From assembly GCF_009796845.1 (NCBI RefSeq), contig NZ_CP047025.1, forward strand, positions 2,666,001-2,730,000: 64,000 nucleotides of DNA. Reading direction: 5' to 3'. This DNA comes from Cobetia sp. L2A1. Its GTDB lineage: Bacteria > Pseudomonadota > Gammaproteobacteria > Pseudomonadales > Halomonadaceae. Position 1 is the stretch's first letter. Each line of letters opens with the position of its first letter. The notes below the pieces were generated by a model. The model worked only from the letters and a program-made list of their open reading frames with translations. It was not told the DNA's origin and did no database searches. Position numbers and translations under genes: made by a program. Shown here piece after piece: positions 51,686-60,820 of this stretch.

Positions 51686-52852
51686 TCAGGCCGGTGCAAG
51701 TACTGACTTACGTGGCGATTGCTCCAACGTATGTTGCAGGCATCCCAGATAGGCGCGCACCACGATTTTCTGGTCAAACTCGGCCTCGATACGGGCCCGC
51801 GCTGCCTGCCCCGCCTGTACCAATGATTCGTGAGGCATCTCCAGACACGCCTGAAGATGCTGTTCAAGTGATTCGACACTGCCGGCTTCACACAGCCAGC
51901 CGGTAACACCCGGCTGAACGGAACTGCGACATCCCGGAACATCGCTGACAATCGCAGGGCGTCCCATCGAGGCGGCTTCCAGCACCGTGCGTGGCATGCC
52001 TTCACGATAGGATGGCAGCACCAGAATATTGGCCTCGGCGAGGAAGGGCCGTACGTCACGCTGTTCGCCGAGATAGTGCAGCACGCCGCGCTCACGCCAT
52101 TGCGTGATTTCCTCATCACTGATCGCCGTGCGATTGCTGATACCCGACGGGCCAATCAACCAGAAGCGCGCCTGCGGATAGCGATCATGCAGCCGCTCGG
52201 CCGCCGCGACATATTCACGTACGCCCTTGTCAGCGATCAACCGCGCGACCATCACGAAGGTCAGCGGTGGTGCTGGTGGCTGCGCGGCAAAGGCAAAGCG
52301 CTCCGGATCAATTCCGGCACCCGGCAATACGACTGATGGCGTCGACTTCTGTAGCCCAAGACGCATGAACAGCGCCTGATCATCACGGTTCTCGAAGAAC
52401 ACGCAACGCGCACCGCGATTGGCAAAACCATAAAGCGCACGCACCCGGCGAAACAGCCAGCTGTCATGCAGGAACGCCGTGCCGAGACCCGACACATTGT
52501 TGGTGTACGGAATGTTCAACAGACGACAGGCCAACCCTGAATAGACGTTGGCCTTGATGGTGAAATTGAGCACATAACGGGGCTTGAGCTTCAGCAGTGT
52601 CATCAACAGTGACAACAGGCTACGACCCTCACCTACCAGTGAGGTGCCCTTGCCTTCCATGCCCAGCGGGCGATGCTCAACCTTGAGCTCATCGACCAGA
52701 CGCGGGCTATGGGCATCCGTAGGCGCGAGACAGATGACACGATAGCCATTGTCGCGAAGGCCTTCGATGACCCCGCGATGGAAGTTGTAGAGAAAAAAAG
52801 ATGAGTTGGAGACCAACACCACCGTGGGGGGCTGGGCGTCACGTGCAAGCAT
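51686..52852 (-). CDS. Glycosyltransferase family 4
   Basis: A 388-residue GT-B transferase similar to capsule and O-antigen enzymes. The N-terminus VVLVSNSSFFLYNFHRGVIEGL and NFTIKANVYSGLACRLLNIPYTNNVSGLG are followed by LTFVMVARLIADKGVREYVAAAE and the C-terminal SYREGMPRTVLEAASMGRPAIVSD (E-x7-E). The family includes transferases of GalNAc- or QuiNAc-type sugars, but the donor cannot be stated. Confidence 0.9.
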   Translation of the reverse strand: MLARDAQPPTVVLVSNSSFFLYNFHRGVIEGLRDNGYRVICLAPTDAHSPRLVDELKVEHRPLGMEGKGTSLVGEGRSLLSLLMTLLKLKPRYVLNFTIKANVYSGLACRLLNIPYTNNVSGLGTAFLHDSWLFRRVRALYGFANRGARCVFFENRDDQALFMRLGLQKSTPSVVLPGAGIDPERFAFAAQPPAPPLTFVMVARLIADKGVREYVAAAERLHDRYPQARFWLIGPSGISNRTAISDEEITQWRERGVLHYLGEQRDVRPFLAEANILVLPSYREGMPRTVLEAASMGRPAIVSDVPGCRSSVQPGVTGWLCEAGSVESLEQHLQACLEMPHESLVQAGQAARARIEAEFDQKIVVRAYLGCLQHTLEQSPRKSVLAPA

Positions 52853-52982
52853 GGGGCTATCCTTGGCAGTTCATGCGTAGTGAATGACCGACGTCATTGA
52901 TGACTGGCATAGCTGATGATGTGTGAGGGGATGAGGCGAACGCGCCATCGGGTCATGCAGAAAGGCATCAGGCCTCGTGAGT

Positions 52983-53012
52983 CTCAGGCTGACGATGAGA
53001 TCGTCAACCTGA
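52983..53012. terminator. Hairpin between polymerase-like and GT4 genes
   Basis: The inverted repeat CTCAGGCTGACGAT / ATCGTCAACCTGAG has a short loop and a mismatch. No U-tract is present. Confidence 0.45.
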
Positions 53013-53095
53013 GAGGGCCCTGAAAGCGTGACGACACGGGGATGAATTATTCACGGCCCAGACGACGCGCCAGACATGGTTTGATGGCACGCGTG

Positions 53096-54214
53096 TCAGT
53101 CGAGTAACGAGGGGCGACGCTCCTGCTGCCAGCGAGTCACGAGTCCGGTGTCATACGCCATGCACACGACGTAGATCACCAGGAACGGGAAACGATAGCG
53201 CACTGCGGTGCCGTAGTTGAAAACCACCAGTCCGTAGATGGTGAAAGCACCGATGAGATATAGCAGCCAGAAGAGCGTCTTCTCGCGCTGCACCTGCCAG
53301 CACTTCACGGTCAACCAGACAAGGAAGGCCACCACCAGGATATTTTCGCCAGATTGGATGAGCTGCAATAGATTGGCAGCCTCCCACGGCATCGGCTTGA
53401 TCAGGAAATAGAGCGCTCCCTGCACACCGGTGACCACAAAATCACCAAAGCCCTGAATAATCTGGACATCCTCGATCTTGCCACCATCCTCGATGTACAT
53501 GGCTGCCCGGAAGAAGTTGATCTGGTCCACCGCCAGCGGATAGATCACCAGCACACTGGCGCACAGGCCCGCCAGCAGCCAGCAAAAGCGCTTGCCGGAA
53601 AGTCCACGTCGGCTGACGTCATAGATCAGATAGATGCCAAGGAATATCAGCATGATGAGCATGTTCTGGAACTTGATGATCCAAAGCGGCGCCAACAGAA
53701 GCAATGCCCAGCCTGGCCGGCGATCGATCGCCAGCAGAAAGCTGGCCAGCATGATGCCAGTGACCAGGGTGTCACGCAGACTCAGCGAGCTATAGAGCAC
53801 CAGGCTTGGGTAGCAGAGCAGAAACAGCAGCACCGCATGCGAGATGATGCCGCGGCGGATCATGATCATCAGGCCGCCGATATACAGAAACTTGTTGAAG
53901 AATCCCAGACTGGAGATTGTCTCTACCAGCGGCAACGGCAACAGGGCCAACAGGCCAGAAGAGAACGAGACAGTCAGTGAGCGGTCCAGCGCGTCCCAGT
54001 CCATGCTGCGCATCGCCATGACCTGCTGCCAGTAACGAAACTGGTCAGGCATGTAATTGGCATCAAACAGCACATTGTTGAGCAGATACGGGACAGCACT
54101 GCTCAGGCTCAGGATGATCGCCGTATTGCGGGTTATCCAGCCACGCAGAAAGCCCACCATTACCAACACCAGGCACACGAGCAGATTGGGCAGGTCGAGC
54201 AGAATATCTTCCAT
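53096..54214 (-). CDS. Polysaccharide polymerase-like membrane protein (EpsG/Wzy type)
   Basis: A 372-residue protein with about 10 transmembrane helices. The segment SLSLRDTLVTGIMLASFLLAID after a tyrosine-containing helix is typical of EpsG/Wzy-like proteins. It is expected to polymerise repeat units on the periplasmic face. It lies 8 bp after the truncated glycosyltransferase and is in the right place for the locus's only Wzy candidate. Wzy proteins diverge greatly, so assignment rests on topology and context. Confidence 0.75.
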   Translation of the reverse strand: MEDILLDLPNLLVCLVLVMVGFLRGWITRNTAIILSLSSAVPYLLNNVLFDANYMPDQFRYWQQVMAMRSMDWDALDRSLTVSFSSGLLALLPLPLVETISSLGFFNKFLYIGGLMIMIRRGIISHAVLLFLLCYPSLVLYSSLSLRDTLVTGIMLASFLLAIDRRPGWALLLLAPLWIIKFQNMLIMLIFLGIYLIYDVSRRGLSGKRFCWLLAGLCASVLVIYPLAVDQINFFRAAMYIEDGGKIEDVQIIQGFGDFVVTGVQGALYFLIKPMPWEAANLLQLIQSGENILVVAFLVWLTVKCWQVQREKTLFWLLYLIGAFTIYGLVVFNYGTAVRYRFPFLVIYVVCMAYDTGLVTRWQQERRPSLLD

Positions 54215-54222
54215 GAAAAGGC

Positions 54223-55137
54223 TTAATCTCGTTCGGAGCTTTCCGCCATCACGGCACGGGGGGATTTGACAGCAAGGGAGGCTGGTGAGGCGGCATACCG
54301 ACTTCCTGATGCATTGACGTATGCGTTGCTTTCCAAACGCGTAACGGATTCATGCCTTGCTGCTGAGCGCTCAGGCTCACGAGCACCGACCTCGACTGCC
54401 TGCGCAGAAGAGGTGACACCCGCTGCGCTCAGCAATAATCCCAGACACTGCATCAACTGCTGATTACTGAGCGTCGCTGCCGTCTCCAGCTGCGTCGTCT
54501 CTGGCTTTGTCACATGCGCCGTCTGGGCGATAGCCGGTGCCAGGTTCAGGTTCACCAAGGCCACTCGCGTTCGTGAAACTCCGCCTTCACGAAGAATTTC
54601 GCGGGTAACGTCATCATTGGCAGACAGTGCCAGCGCGGCCCGCGGGTACTTCAAGGCCATCTTGCAGCGCAGCCCGTTGGCCCTGTCACCCAACGCATGC
54701 CACTCACTGCTGATCAAGGCGGCGTGATACACCACCACCGGCACACGACCTCGATTGAGGTGACCCGCCTTGAGCGCCATCAGATTGGCATCCAGGCCAC
54801 TGGCCAGTAACACGCACGGCCGATGACGGGCCAGATAACGTGTCAGTGCCAGGACACTGGTCAAGCGGTGTTGCGATCCCAGCTCGACCAATCTTACGCC
54901 ATGTGCCAGTGCCGCCATTATTGATTCGTTGGCCTGCTGCACCACGAGATCCACTTCATGGCCCATACGGGTCAGGCCGGCTGCCAATGCCAACATCTGG
55001 CGTGTTTCTCGACTGCCTTGTTCACGGCCGCCCTTTTCACCTGTGCCACCATCACTAGCGCCCTGCTGTGGCGCAGAGACCACTGGTGAAGAGATAACGG
55101 GTGAAGAAATAAACAGTGCCAATCTGTGCGTTTTCAT
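54223..55137 (-). CDS. Glycosyltransferase-like protein with only the GT-B N-terminal domain
   Basis: A 304-residue protein. After a serine/glycine-rich start, residues about 40-215 look like a GT4 acceptor domain (RETRQMLALAAGLTRMGHEVDLVV, LLASGLDANLMALKAGHL, VVVYHAALISSEWHALGDRANGLRCKMALKYPRAAL). The nucleotide-sugar domain with the E-x7-E motif is absent. The last about 85 residues (LETAATLSNQQLMQ..ASGSRYAASPASLAV) are low complexity and unlike a transferase. It may be a decayed gene, an acceptor-binding partner of another transferase, or a frameshifted remnant, though no second half follows. Confidence 0.65.
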   Translation of the reverse strand: MKTHRLALFISSPVISSPVVSAPQQGASDGGTGEKGGREQGSRETRQMLALAAGLTRMGHEVDLVVQQANESIMAALAHGVRLVELGSQHRLTSVLALTRYLARHRPCVLLASGLDANLMALKAGHLNRGRVPVVVYHAALISSEWHALGDRANGLRCKMALKYPRAALALSANDDVTREILREGGVSRTRVALVNLNLAPAIAQTAHVTKPETTQLETAATLSNQQLMQCLGLLLSAAGVTSSAQAVEVGAREPERSAARHESVTRLESNAYVNASGSRYAASPASLAVKSPRAVMAESSERD

Positions 55138-55176
55138 TGCGACTCCTTCGCAGTACTTGCAGAATCAACCAGCCCG

Positions 55177-56166
55177 TCAGGCCAGGCGCTGATAGACACT
55201 GCGTGCCTGACGCGCCAGCGACGCAGGCAATAGCGCAACTCCCTTGCGTGCGACACGCTTGAACATGAGCTTCAGCCACATGCCTCTCTGACGCTGCATC
55301 AGGGTCAGCCACTCCGGTGTCATCATCTGCTGCGAATCGACGCAGTAGACGGGCTTGCCGGTCAGCCGCGTGATGCTGGTGGACTGCCCCACCTCGCTCT
55401 CGATGAACAGTCGGCAACCAGACTGGCGGTAATAATCCGCCTTGTGACTCGCGTGACGATTCTGACGCAGACGCTCTTCCTTGCTGGGCAAATCGAGCAT
55501 GATCAGGTGGTCATACTCGACGCCATGACCCGCAAGCCACGCCTGTGTCTCGGGGCGGTACTTCTCCAGCCGATTGGTGACGAGGGAATGCACGCGATAG
55601 GTCGGCAGATGCAGCGCTGGCGCATTGCTCAAGAATTCACGGTAGATCGGGCCATCATCGTTCTGCTCTGCCGTCGGGTCGAGACACAGCACGCCATCGA
55701 TATCCAGACAGCTGTCAGCGAGGGCCGGATGATGGAACATGTTCCACTGGAACATCCGCGGGTGCTCAAGCTCCTTCAGGTACATGTCGACACCGATGAC
55801 GGGTGCTGGGTTGGCATAGATCACGCACGTGGTGATCTCACAACGACAGGCAGCGGGAATGCGCTCCAACGCGATCTTGAGCGAGGCACCGCTGTTGAGG
55901 CTGTCATCCACCAGCAGCACGCGACTGGCTTCCCAGAGTGACGTTGATTCACTGCGCAGCTTGCGAGTGATGCCCTTGCCCGGGGTGCCATTGGCAATGA
56001 AGGTATCGAGGTCGGTACAGGCCAGGTTGAGCATCGCGCTGATCATGTACGCCGGCACCATGCCGCTGCGCGGAATACCGACGATCAGATCAAAGTTACC
56101 CGCCTGCAGCCGCCCCAGCTGGGCCGAGATATCGTGGCTCAGATCCCCGTAACTGCGATAGTTCAT
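55177..56166 (-). CDS. Phosphoribosyltransferase-HAD fusion protein
   Basis: A 329-residue protein. Residues about 1-130 are a type I phosphoribosyltransferase domain with the PRPP loop VLLVDDSLNSGAS (83-95) and an early VGIPRSGMVPA. It is followed by a HAD-like segment CLDIDGVLCLDP with Asp155/Asp157 and later VHSLVTNRLEKYRPETQAWLAGHG, a second phosphatase-like motif. It may make or trim a phosphoribosyl or phosphosugar group for polymer decoration. It overlaps the upstream GT2 stop by four bases, so it belongs to the operon. The function is unproven. Confidence 0.75.
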   Translation of the reverse strand: MNYRSYGDLSHDISAQLGRLQAGNFDLIVGIPRSGMVPAYMISAMLNLACTDLDTFIANGTPGKGITRKLRSESTSLWEASRVLLVDDSLNSGASLKIALERIPAACRCEITTCVIYANPAPVIGVDMYLKELEHPRMFQWNMFHHPALADSCLDIDGVLCLDPTAEQNDDGPIYREFLSNAPALHLPTYRVHSLVTNRLEKYRPETQAWLAGHGVEYDHLIMLDLPSKEERLRQNRHASHKADYYRQSGCRLFIESEVGQSTSITRLTGKPVYCVDSQQMMTPEWLTLMQRQRGMWLKLMFKRVARKGVALLPASLARQARSVYQRLA

Positions 56167-57269
56167 GCCGCCTCTCCCTTGCGCCGCACGCGCGTGCGTC
56201 GTGTCACTTTATCCATCACGTCATGTCGCACCAGTTTCAGGACACGCCCGCGTTTCATGTGCGAGATGAAGCCCAGCCCACGATAGAAGTTACCCACCCG
56301 TTGATGCGGACGCGCAGGAGCCATCACGTACTGCTTGAAGTAGTGATAGAGCGGAATATAAAGCGTGTCGGCATCCGGTAGATGACGCGTGCTGGCATGG
56401 AAGACATCAATGGCGGAGAGCATCTCGCGCTGATAGCGAAGCTCGGCCTCGACTTCCTTCTGCTGTGAGGTCCAGGAGCCCTTGGCATTGCGGCGATAGA
56501 CGCAGGCCGCCTCTTCGTAATACACCGTGTCTCCCAGCAGAGCCATGTAGGCCTGCAGGAAGAAGTCCATGATCGGCGCGGTGCGATAGGACTCAAGCAT
56601 TGCCTGCACGCTTGAATCCATGCGCCGGAAGGTCAGCGCCGGCGACGGAATGGAGGCGCCTCGCAAGCCAATCACGGCCTCGGTGGGAATCTTGTGCACC
56701 GTATCGGCGTAGCGGCAGATGATGGTGTGCTCACCGCTATGCTCATCAAATTCGATTGCCGGGTGGAAGCACACCGTCGCGCCTGGGTTGGCATCAAACA
56801 GCGCCACCTGACGTGCGAGTTTATCGGCCTTGATCCAGTAATCATCGCCTTCACAGTAGGCGATGATGTCACCGCGCATCACAGGCATGCAGAAGGTGAT
56901 CGGCCAGATATGCTGCGAGTACTGATTCACGTCCTGCAGGATCGGGCGAATGATGTTCGGATAGCGCGCAGCGTACTCCTCGATGATCTCGCGCGTGCCA
57001 TCGGTAGAGGCATCGTCATGCACCACGATCTCAAACGGGAAGCGGGTGCGCTGCATCAAGAAACCATCCAGCGCCATGCTGATGTAATCGCCATGATTGA
57101 AGGCAAAACACATCACCGAGACCCGAGGCGTGCTGAGACTACCCTCCCAGTCCGCCATGATGGTCGCTTCATCAGCCGGCGCTGGCGGCACCGGCACTGC
57201 CCCTGATTGCGGCGTCCCGCCGGTCACAGGGGTTTCAAGCGCCCGGGAATAGCTGAGTTCAGCTAGCAT
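56163..57269 (-). CDS. Glycosyltransferase family 2
   Basis: A 368-residue GT-A transferase. VSVMCFAFNHGDYISMALDGFLMQ and FEIVVHDDASTDGTREII form the nucleotide-binding core, and the DxD-type EGDDYWIKADKL motif follows. The N-terminal 45 residues are variable. Its start lies inside the flippase stop (11-nt overlap). It adds a sugar to the undecaprenyl-linked unit. Confidence 0.9.
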   Translation of the reverse strand: MLAELSYSRALETPVTGGTPQSGAVPVPPAPADEATIMADWEGSLSTPRVSVMCFAFNHGDYISMALDGFLMQRTRFPFEIVVHDDASTDGTREIIEEYAARYPNIIRPILQDVNQYSQHIWPITFCMPVMRGDIIAYCEGDDYWIKADKLARQVALFDANPGATVCFHPAIEFDEHSGEHTIICRYADTVHKIPTEAVIGLRGASIPSPALTFRRMDSSVQAMLESYRTAPIMDFFLQAYMALLGDTVYYEEAACVYRRNAKGSWTSQQKEVEAELRYQREMLSAIDVFHASTRHLPDADTLYIPLYHYFKQYVMAPARPHQRVGNFYRGLGFISHMKRGRVLKLVRHDVMDKVTRRTRVRRKGEAA

Positions 57270-58725
57270 TCAAATTCTCCACTTTCCGTTGTGAAAGTCG
57301 TTCTTGAACCCAGGCAGCGCCGTATTGCCATGCCGAGAAGCGCAACAGACACGACAGCAGCAGATAGAGCCCACCGGCCAATACGCTCAGTAGCAGCAAC
57401 TTCATCACTGGCGACCAGGGCAGATAGGGCTCAATCAACCAGGTTGCCAATGCGATCCCGCTCGACAACAGCAGTGACGGCATGAAGTCCGCCAACTGTT
57501 CGCCGATGCTGTAGTTGATCAAGCCACGCGAGAACCAGGCGTTGGGAATATAGGAGAGCACCGCGACGACGATCTGGCCGACCAGAATGGCCATCACGCC
57601 GTGACGCCAGGTAAAGGCCAGTACCACGCAGATCAGCACCTTCTTCACCACCTCAAGCCCGAGGAACAGGTCCGAGCGCCCCTTGACCTTGAGCACATTG
57701 AGATTGAGCGCACTCAGCGGATGCATGACTGCAGCGATACACATCAATTGCAGATAGGGCACGGCGGATAGCCAGCGCTCTGGCAACAAGGTGACAAAAA
57801 GAGGCTCCGCCAGCGCGGCCAGCAGCAACATGGTGGGAAACAACAGATAGACCATGACCTGCAGAATCCGCCGATAGGCCATCTTGAGCAGCGCCGGGTC
57901 ATGCTGAATGCTGGCCAGTGCAGGGAAGGTCACGTTCTGCACCGCCGTCACCAGCTGATTGATCACCAGCTCCTTGAGGCGCTCGGCAAAGAAGAACAGC
58001 CCCGCGACGGAGGCGGCGAACAGCTTGGCGACCAGCAATATGTAGAGATTGACGAACACCACATCCAGCATGCTCGACAGAAACATCTTGTAGCCGAAAC
58101 TGAACATTCCCTTGAACGACGTCATGTCGAACATCCATGACGGACGCCAGGTGCCCCACCACCACAGCAACGCTGTCGTCACCAATGCAGCGATCAGCAT
58201 CTGCCCGACCAGTGCCCAGACGCCATAACCCAGCCAGCCCAGCAACACCGCTGCGACACCTGAAATGACACTGCCGGGAATGCCGGCCTTCATGCGCGTC
58301 CGAAAATCCAGCGCGCGGTTGAGCATGGCGCCCTGAATGACCTCAAAGGCATTGATCAGCACCACCAAGCCGCCGATACGCACCAGCAGCACCAGCCGAG
58401 GCTCCTCATAGAAGCCTGCGATCATGGGGGCGGCGGCAAACAGCAAGGCATAGGCCAGCGCACCAAACGCGATATTGCTGAAAAAGGCGGTACTGGCATC
58501 CGCCGGTGCCAACGTGGGAATCCGCAGGATGGCTTGCGACAGACCGGAATCCATCATCGCCGAGGCGATGGTCAGAAAGACCAGCACCATTGCCAGCAAT
58601 CCGAAATCTTCCGGCAACAGTAGCCGCGCCAGCAGCAGCGTGACCAGGCTGGCCATGCCGCGGCGCAGAAGTTGGTCAGAAAAATTCCACAAAATGCCAA
58701 TGGCAGTCTTGTTGGTCAGCGACAC
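57259..58725 (-). CDS. wzx: Polysaccharide flippase (Wzx/WzxC-like)
   Basis: A 488-residue MOP-superfamily protein with about 12-14 helices. It starts MSLTNKTAIGILWNFSDQLLRRGMASLVTLLLARLLLPEDFGLLAM, typical of WzxC-like flippases, with NRALDFRTRMKAGIPGSVISGVAAV at helix 4. It moves lipid-linked repeat units across the inner membrane. It overlaps both neighbours (10 nt with WbqC and 11 nt with GT2). Confidence 0.92.
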   Translation of the reverse strand: MSLTNKTAIGILWNFSDQLLRRGMASLVTLLLARLLLPEDFGLLAMVLVFLTIASAMMDSGLSQAILRIPTLAPADASTAFFSNIAFGALAYALLFAAAPMIAGFYEEPRLVLLVRIGGLVVLINAFEVIQGAMLNRALDFRTRMKAGIPGSVISGVAAVLLGWLGYGVWALVGQMLIAALVTTALLWWWGTWRPSWMFDMTSFKGMFSFGYKMFLSSMLDVVFVNLYILLVAKLFAASVAGLFFFAERLKELVINQLVTAVQNVTFPALASIQHDPALLKMAYRRILQVMVYLLFPTMLLLAALAEPLFVTLLPERWLSAVPYLQLMCIAAVMHPLSALNLNVLKVKGRSDLFLGLEVVKKVLICVVLAFTWRHGVMAILVGQIVVAVLSYIPNAWFSRGLINYSIGEQLADFMPSLLLSSGIALATWLIEPYLPWSPVMKLLLLSVLAGGLYLLLSCLLRFSAWQYGAAWVQERLSQRKVENLNAS

Positions 58726-59558
58726 GTAACAGCACCTTCTTGAGCATTCGTTGACTCGCCAGCGAAGAATACTTTCTTCGCGAGATCAGCAGAGCCGAGA
58801 GAATCATGAGTAAATGCGTCATGAGGCAGCGAGTCTTGAGCCACCGCCCCTGCCACCAGAGCGTATTCCTCAAGCTGCGCCGCAATATCCTGTGGCGAGC
58901 ACCACATCAGCACATCGACAATCGACAAGCCCGGCACGAAGGGTGCATGAGTCCGTGATGTCGGTGATGACTGCGCATGGACACACGGGTGGCTCGAGAG
59001 AAATGCCAGTGCCATGTCGGCATCATTGAAGGCAGTCGCGCTATATAGCTTGCGTCCGCCGATACTGTTGATATAGCGGCTGGCACCACGCCGGCTCGCC
59101 AGATCAATCAGACGCGCCTGACCCTTGAGGCGTCGGTCGTGATCGATCTCACTGGTCTTGTAAAACCGGCAACGGATGCCCAGATAGCGACAGATCTGCT
59201 CGAAACTATGCTGGCAGAAGGGCGCGATACGACGTTCCTCATAGCGCAGGATCGTCTGCAACAGCGGCATGACCTGGGCAAAGTACGGTGCCTTGGCATA
59301 AGCGTGACGCAAGGTTTCCAGCAGCGGTTCTTGCGTCGATGCGAAGCTCAGTTCACTGATCAGACGATTCGGAGAGGCCTGCGGCACCGACAAGGTGAAG
59401 CGATGCGCCTTGCCGTTCAGCAGCACACTATTGCGATTGATGAAGCCGCGCGGGATATAACTGACATCGTCAAAGATCAGAAACTCGTCGCAGGCATGCA
59501 TCAGCTGGAAGTAACCCAGATGCGGCAGCAGGTATGGCTGCATGATGACAATATTCAT
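58716..59558 (-). CDS. WbqC-family protein
   Basis: A 280-residue protein. The start IVIMQPYLLPHLGYFQLMHACDEFLIFDDVSYIPRGFINRN is the WbqC signature. The family occurs in O-antigen and capsule loci near sugar aminotransferases and is thought to act in making or attaching a modified amino sugar. A DegT-type aminotransferase lies 3 bp upstream in transcription order. The C-terminal about 70 residues are poorly conserved in appearance. Confidence 0.88.
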   Translation of the reverse strand: MNIVIMQPYLLPHLGYFQLMHACDEFLIFDDVSYIPRGFINRNSVLLNGKAHRFTLSVPQASPNRLISELSFASTQEPLLETLRHAYAKAPYFAQVMPLLQTILRYEERRIAPFCQHSFEQICRYLGIRCRFYKTSEIDHDRRLKGQARLIDLASRRGASRYINSIGGRKLYSATAFNDADMALAFLSSHPCVHAQSSPTSRTHAPFVPGLSIVDVLMWCSPQDIAAQLEEYALVAGAVAQDSLPHDAFTHDSLGSADLAKKVFFAGESTNAQEGAVTCR

Positions 59559-59561
59559 GTT

Positions 59562-60704
59562 TCAAGCAGCCTTGATGTGCCGATTGACGATGATGTGAAT
59601 CGCCGACAGGATTTCATTCACTTCAAGGCCGGCATACAGCGGCAGGCACATGATGCGACTGGCAATGTCCTTCGAATGCACGATCTTGGGGATCGTGAAG
59701 TCCACTTCCTGATGCTCCGCGGCCGGGCGCCCCAGAAACGCCAGTGACTCAAGTGACGGACAGAAGTAGCGGCGCGCCAGGAAGCCGGCCTGCTCAAGTC
59801 GCTGCATCACGTCGAGCAGCACGGTTTCACTTTCCAGGATGATCGGGAAGTAGGCGTAGTTGAGACTGGACCCGGTCTGACGTGTCTGCAGCTGCACGTT
59901 GCCGCGCAGTGCCTGAGCGTAGGCGTGCCACACCAGCGCTCGGCTTTCCAGATTGCCTTCGATCTCATCGAGTACGCACAGCCCCATCGCCGCCTGGAAC
60001 TCATTCATCTTGGCGTTGATGCCAAGCTCTTCAATGCACTCAGGACCGGTGATGCCGAAATTGATCATCTTGCGCGCACGCTCCAGATCTTCCTTGCGCT
60101 TGAAGATGATCGCGCCACCTTCGATGCTGTGGAACAGCTTGGTGGCGTGGAAGCTCAAGGTGCTGGCATCGCCATACGACAGCAAGCTCTTGCCGCGATA
60201 GGTTGCCCCAAACGCATGCGCACCGTCATAGATCACCTTCAGACCATGCGCTTCACCCAATGCATCGATTGCCTCGACATCACAGGCATTGCCGAACACA
60301 TGCACTGGTGCGATGGCGCGCGTTCGCGGCGTGATCGCCGCCTCGATATTGGCGGGATCAAGACACAGCGTCATCGGATCAATATCCGTGAACACCGGCT
60401 GCATGCCTTCCCACTTCAGGCTACTGGCCGTGGCAATGAAGGTGAATGGGGTCGTGATGACCTCCGCCGGGTCATGAAGGCCTGGCATTCTGGCGATACC
60501 CAGCGCGCGATAGGCAATCTGCAGGGCCAGCGTTCCGTTGCTGACCAGCAGCAAGTTCTCGACACCCAGATAGGTTTCCAGGCGCTTGGTGAGCTCCTGC
60601 TCCAGCGGGCCATGATTGGTCAGCCAGCGGCTTTCAAAGATGGCATCCACGTAGCGATCAAAATTCTGGCGCTCTGGGAAGTACGGACGCGTCACCGTGA
60701 TCAT
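59562..60704 (-). CDS. DegT/DnrJ/EryC1/StrS-family sugar aminotransferase
   Basis: A 380-residue PLP enzyme that transfers an amino group to a keto-sugar nucleotide. Signatures are LLVSNGTLALQIAYRALGI, FTDIDPMTLCLDPANIEAAITPRTRAIAPVHVFG, AHAFGATYRG and the PLP lysine in FHATKLFHSIEGGAI. It probably makes an amino sugar for the polymer, working with WbqC. The sugar 4,6-dehydratase it would need is not in the window. Confidence 0.92.
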   Translation of the reverse strand: MITVTRPYFPERQNFDRYVDAIFESRWLTNHGPLEQELTKRLETYLGVENLLLVSNGTLALQIAYRALGIARMPGLHDPAEVITTPFTFIATASSLKWEGMQPVFTDIDPMTLCLDPANIEAAITPRTRAIAPVHVFGNACDVEAIDALGEAHGLKVIYDGAHAFGATYRGKSLLSYGDASTLSFHATKLFHSIEGGAIIFKRKEDLERARKMINFGITGPECIEELGINAKMNEFQAAMGLCVLDEIEGNLESRALVWHAYAQALRGNVQLQTRQTGSSLNYAYFPIILESETVLLDVMQRLEQAGFLARRYFCPSLESLAFLGRPAAEHQEVDFTIPKIVHSKDIASRIMCLPLYAGLEVNEILSAIHIIVNRHIKAA

Positions 60705-60820
60705 GATATCGACTCCTTTCGTACATCAGATGAGGTTGGCTCGGCTCGAACGATAGCGTTCGACAGAAAGGGCTCGCGGCCCGAATGGTGCGATGAGAGT
60801 GAAACGACGTACATGGCGCG

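Noticed and set aside
54223..55137. Frameshift splitting a full glycosyltransferase
   Set aside because: No donor-binding half is found in any frame between this gene and the polymerase-like gene, only 8 bp away.
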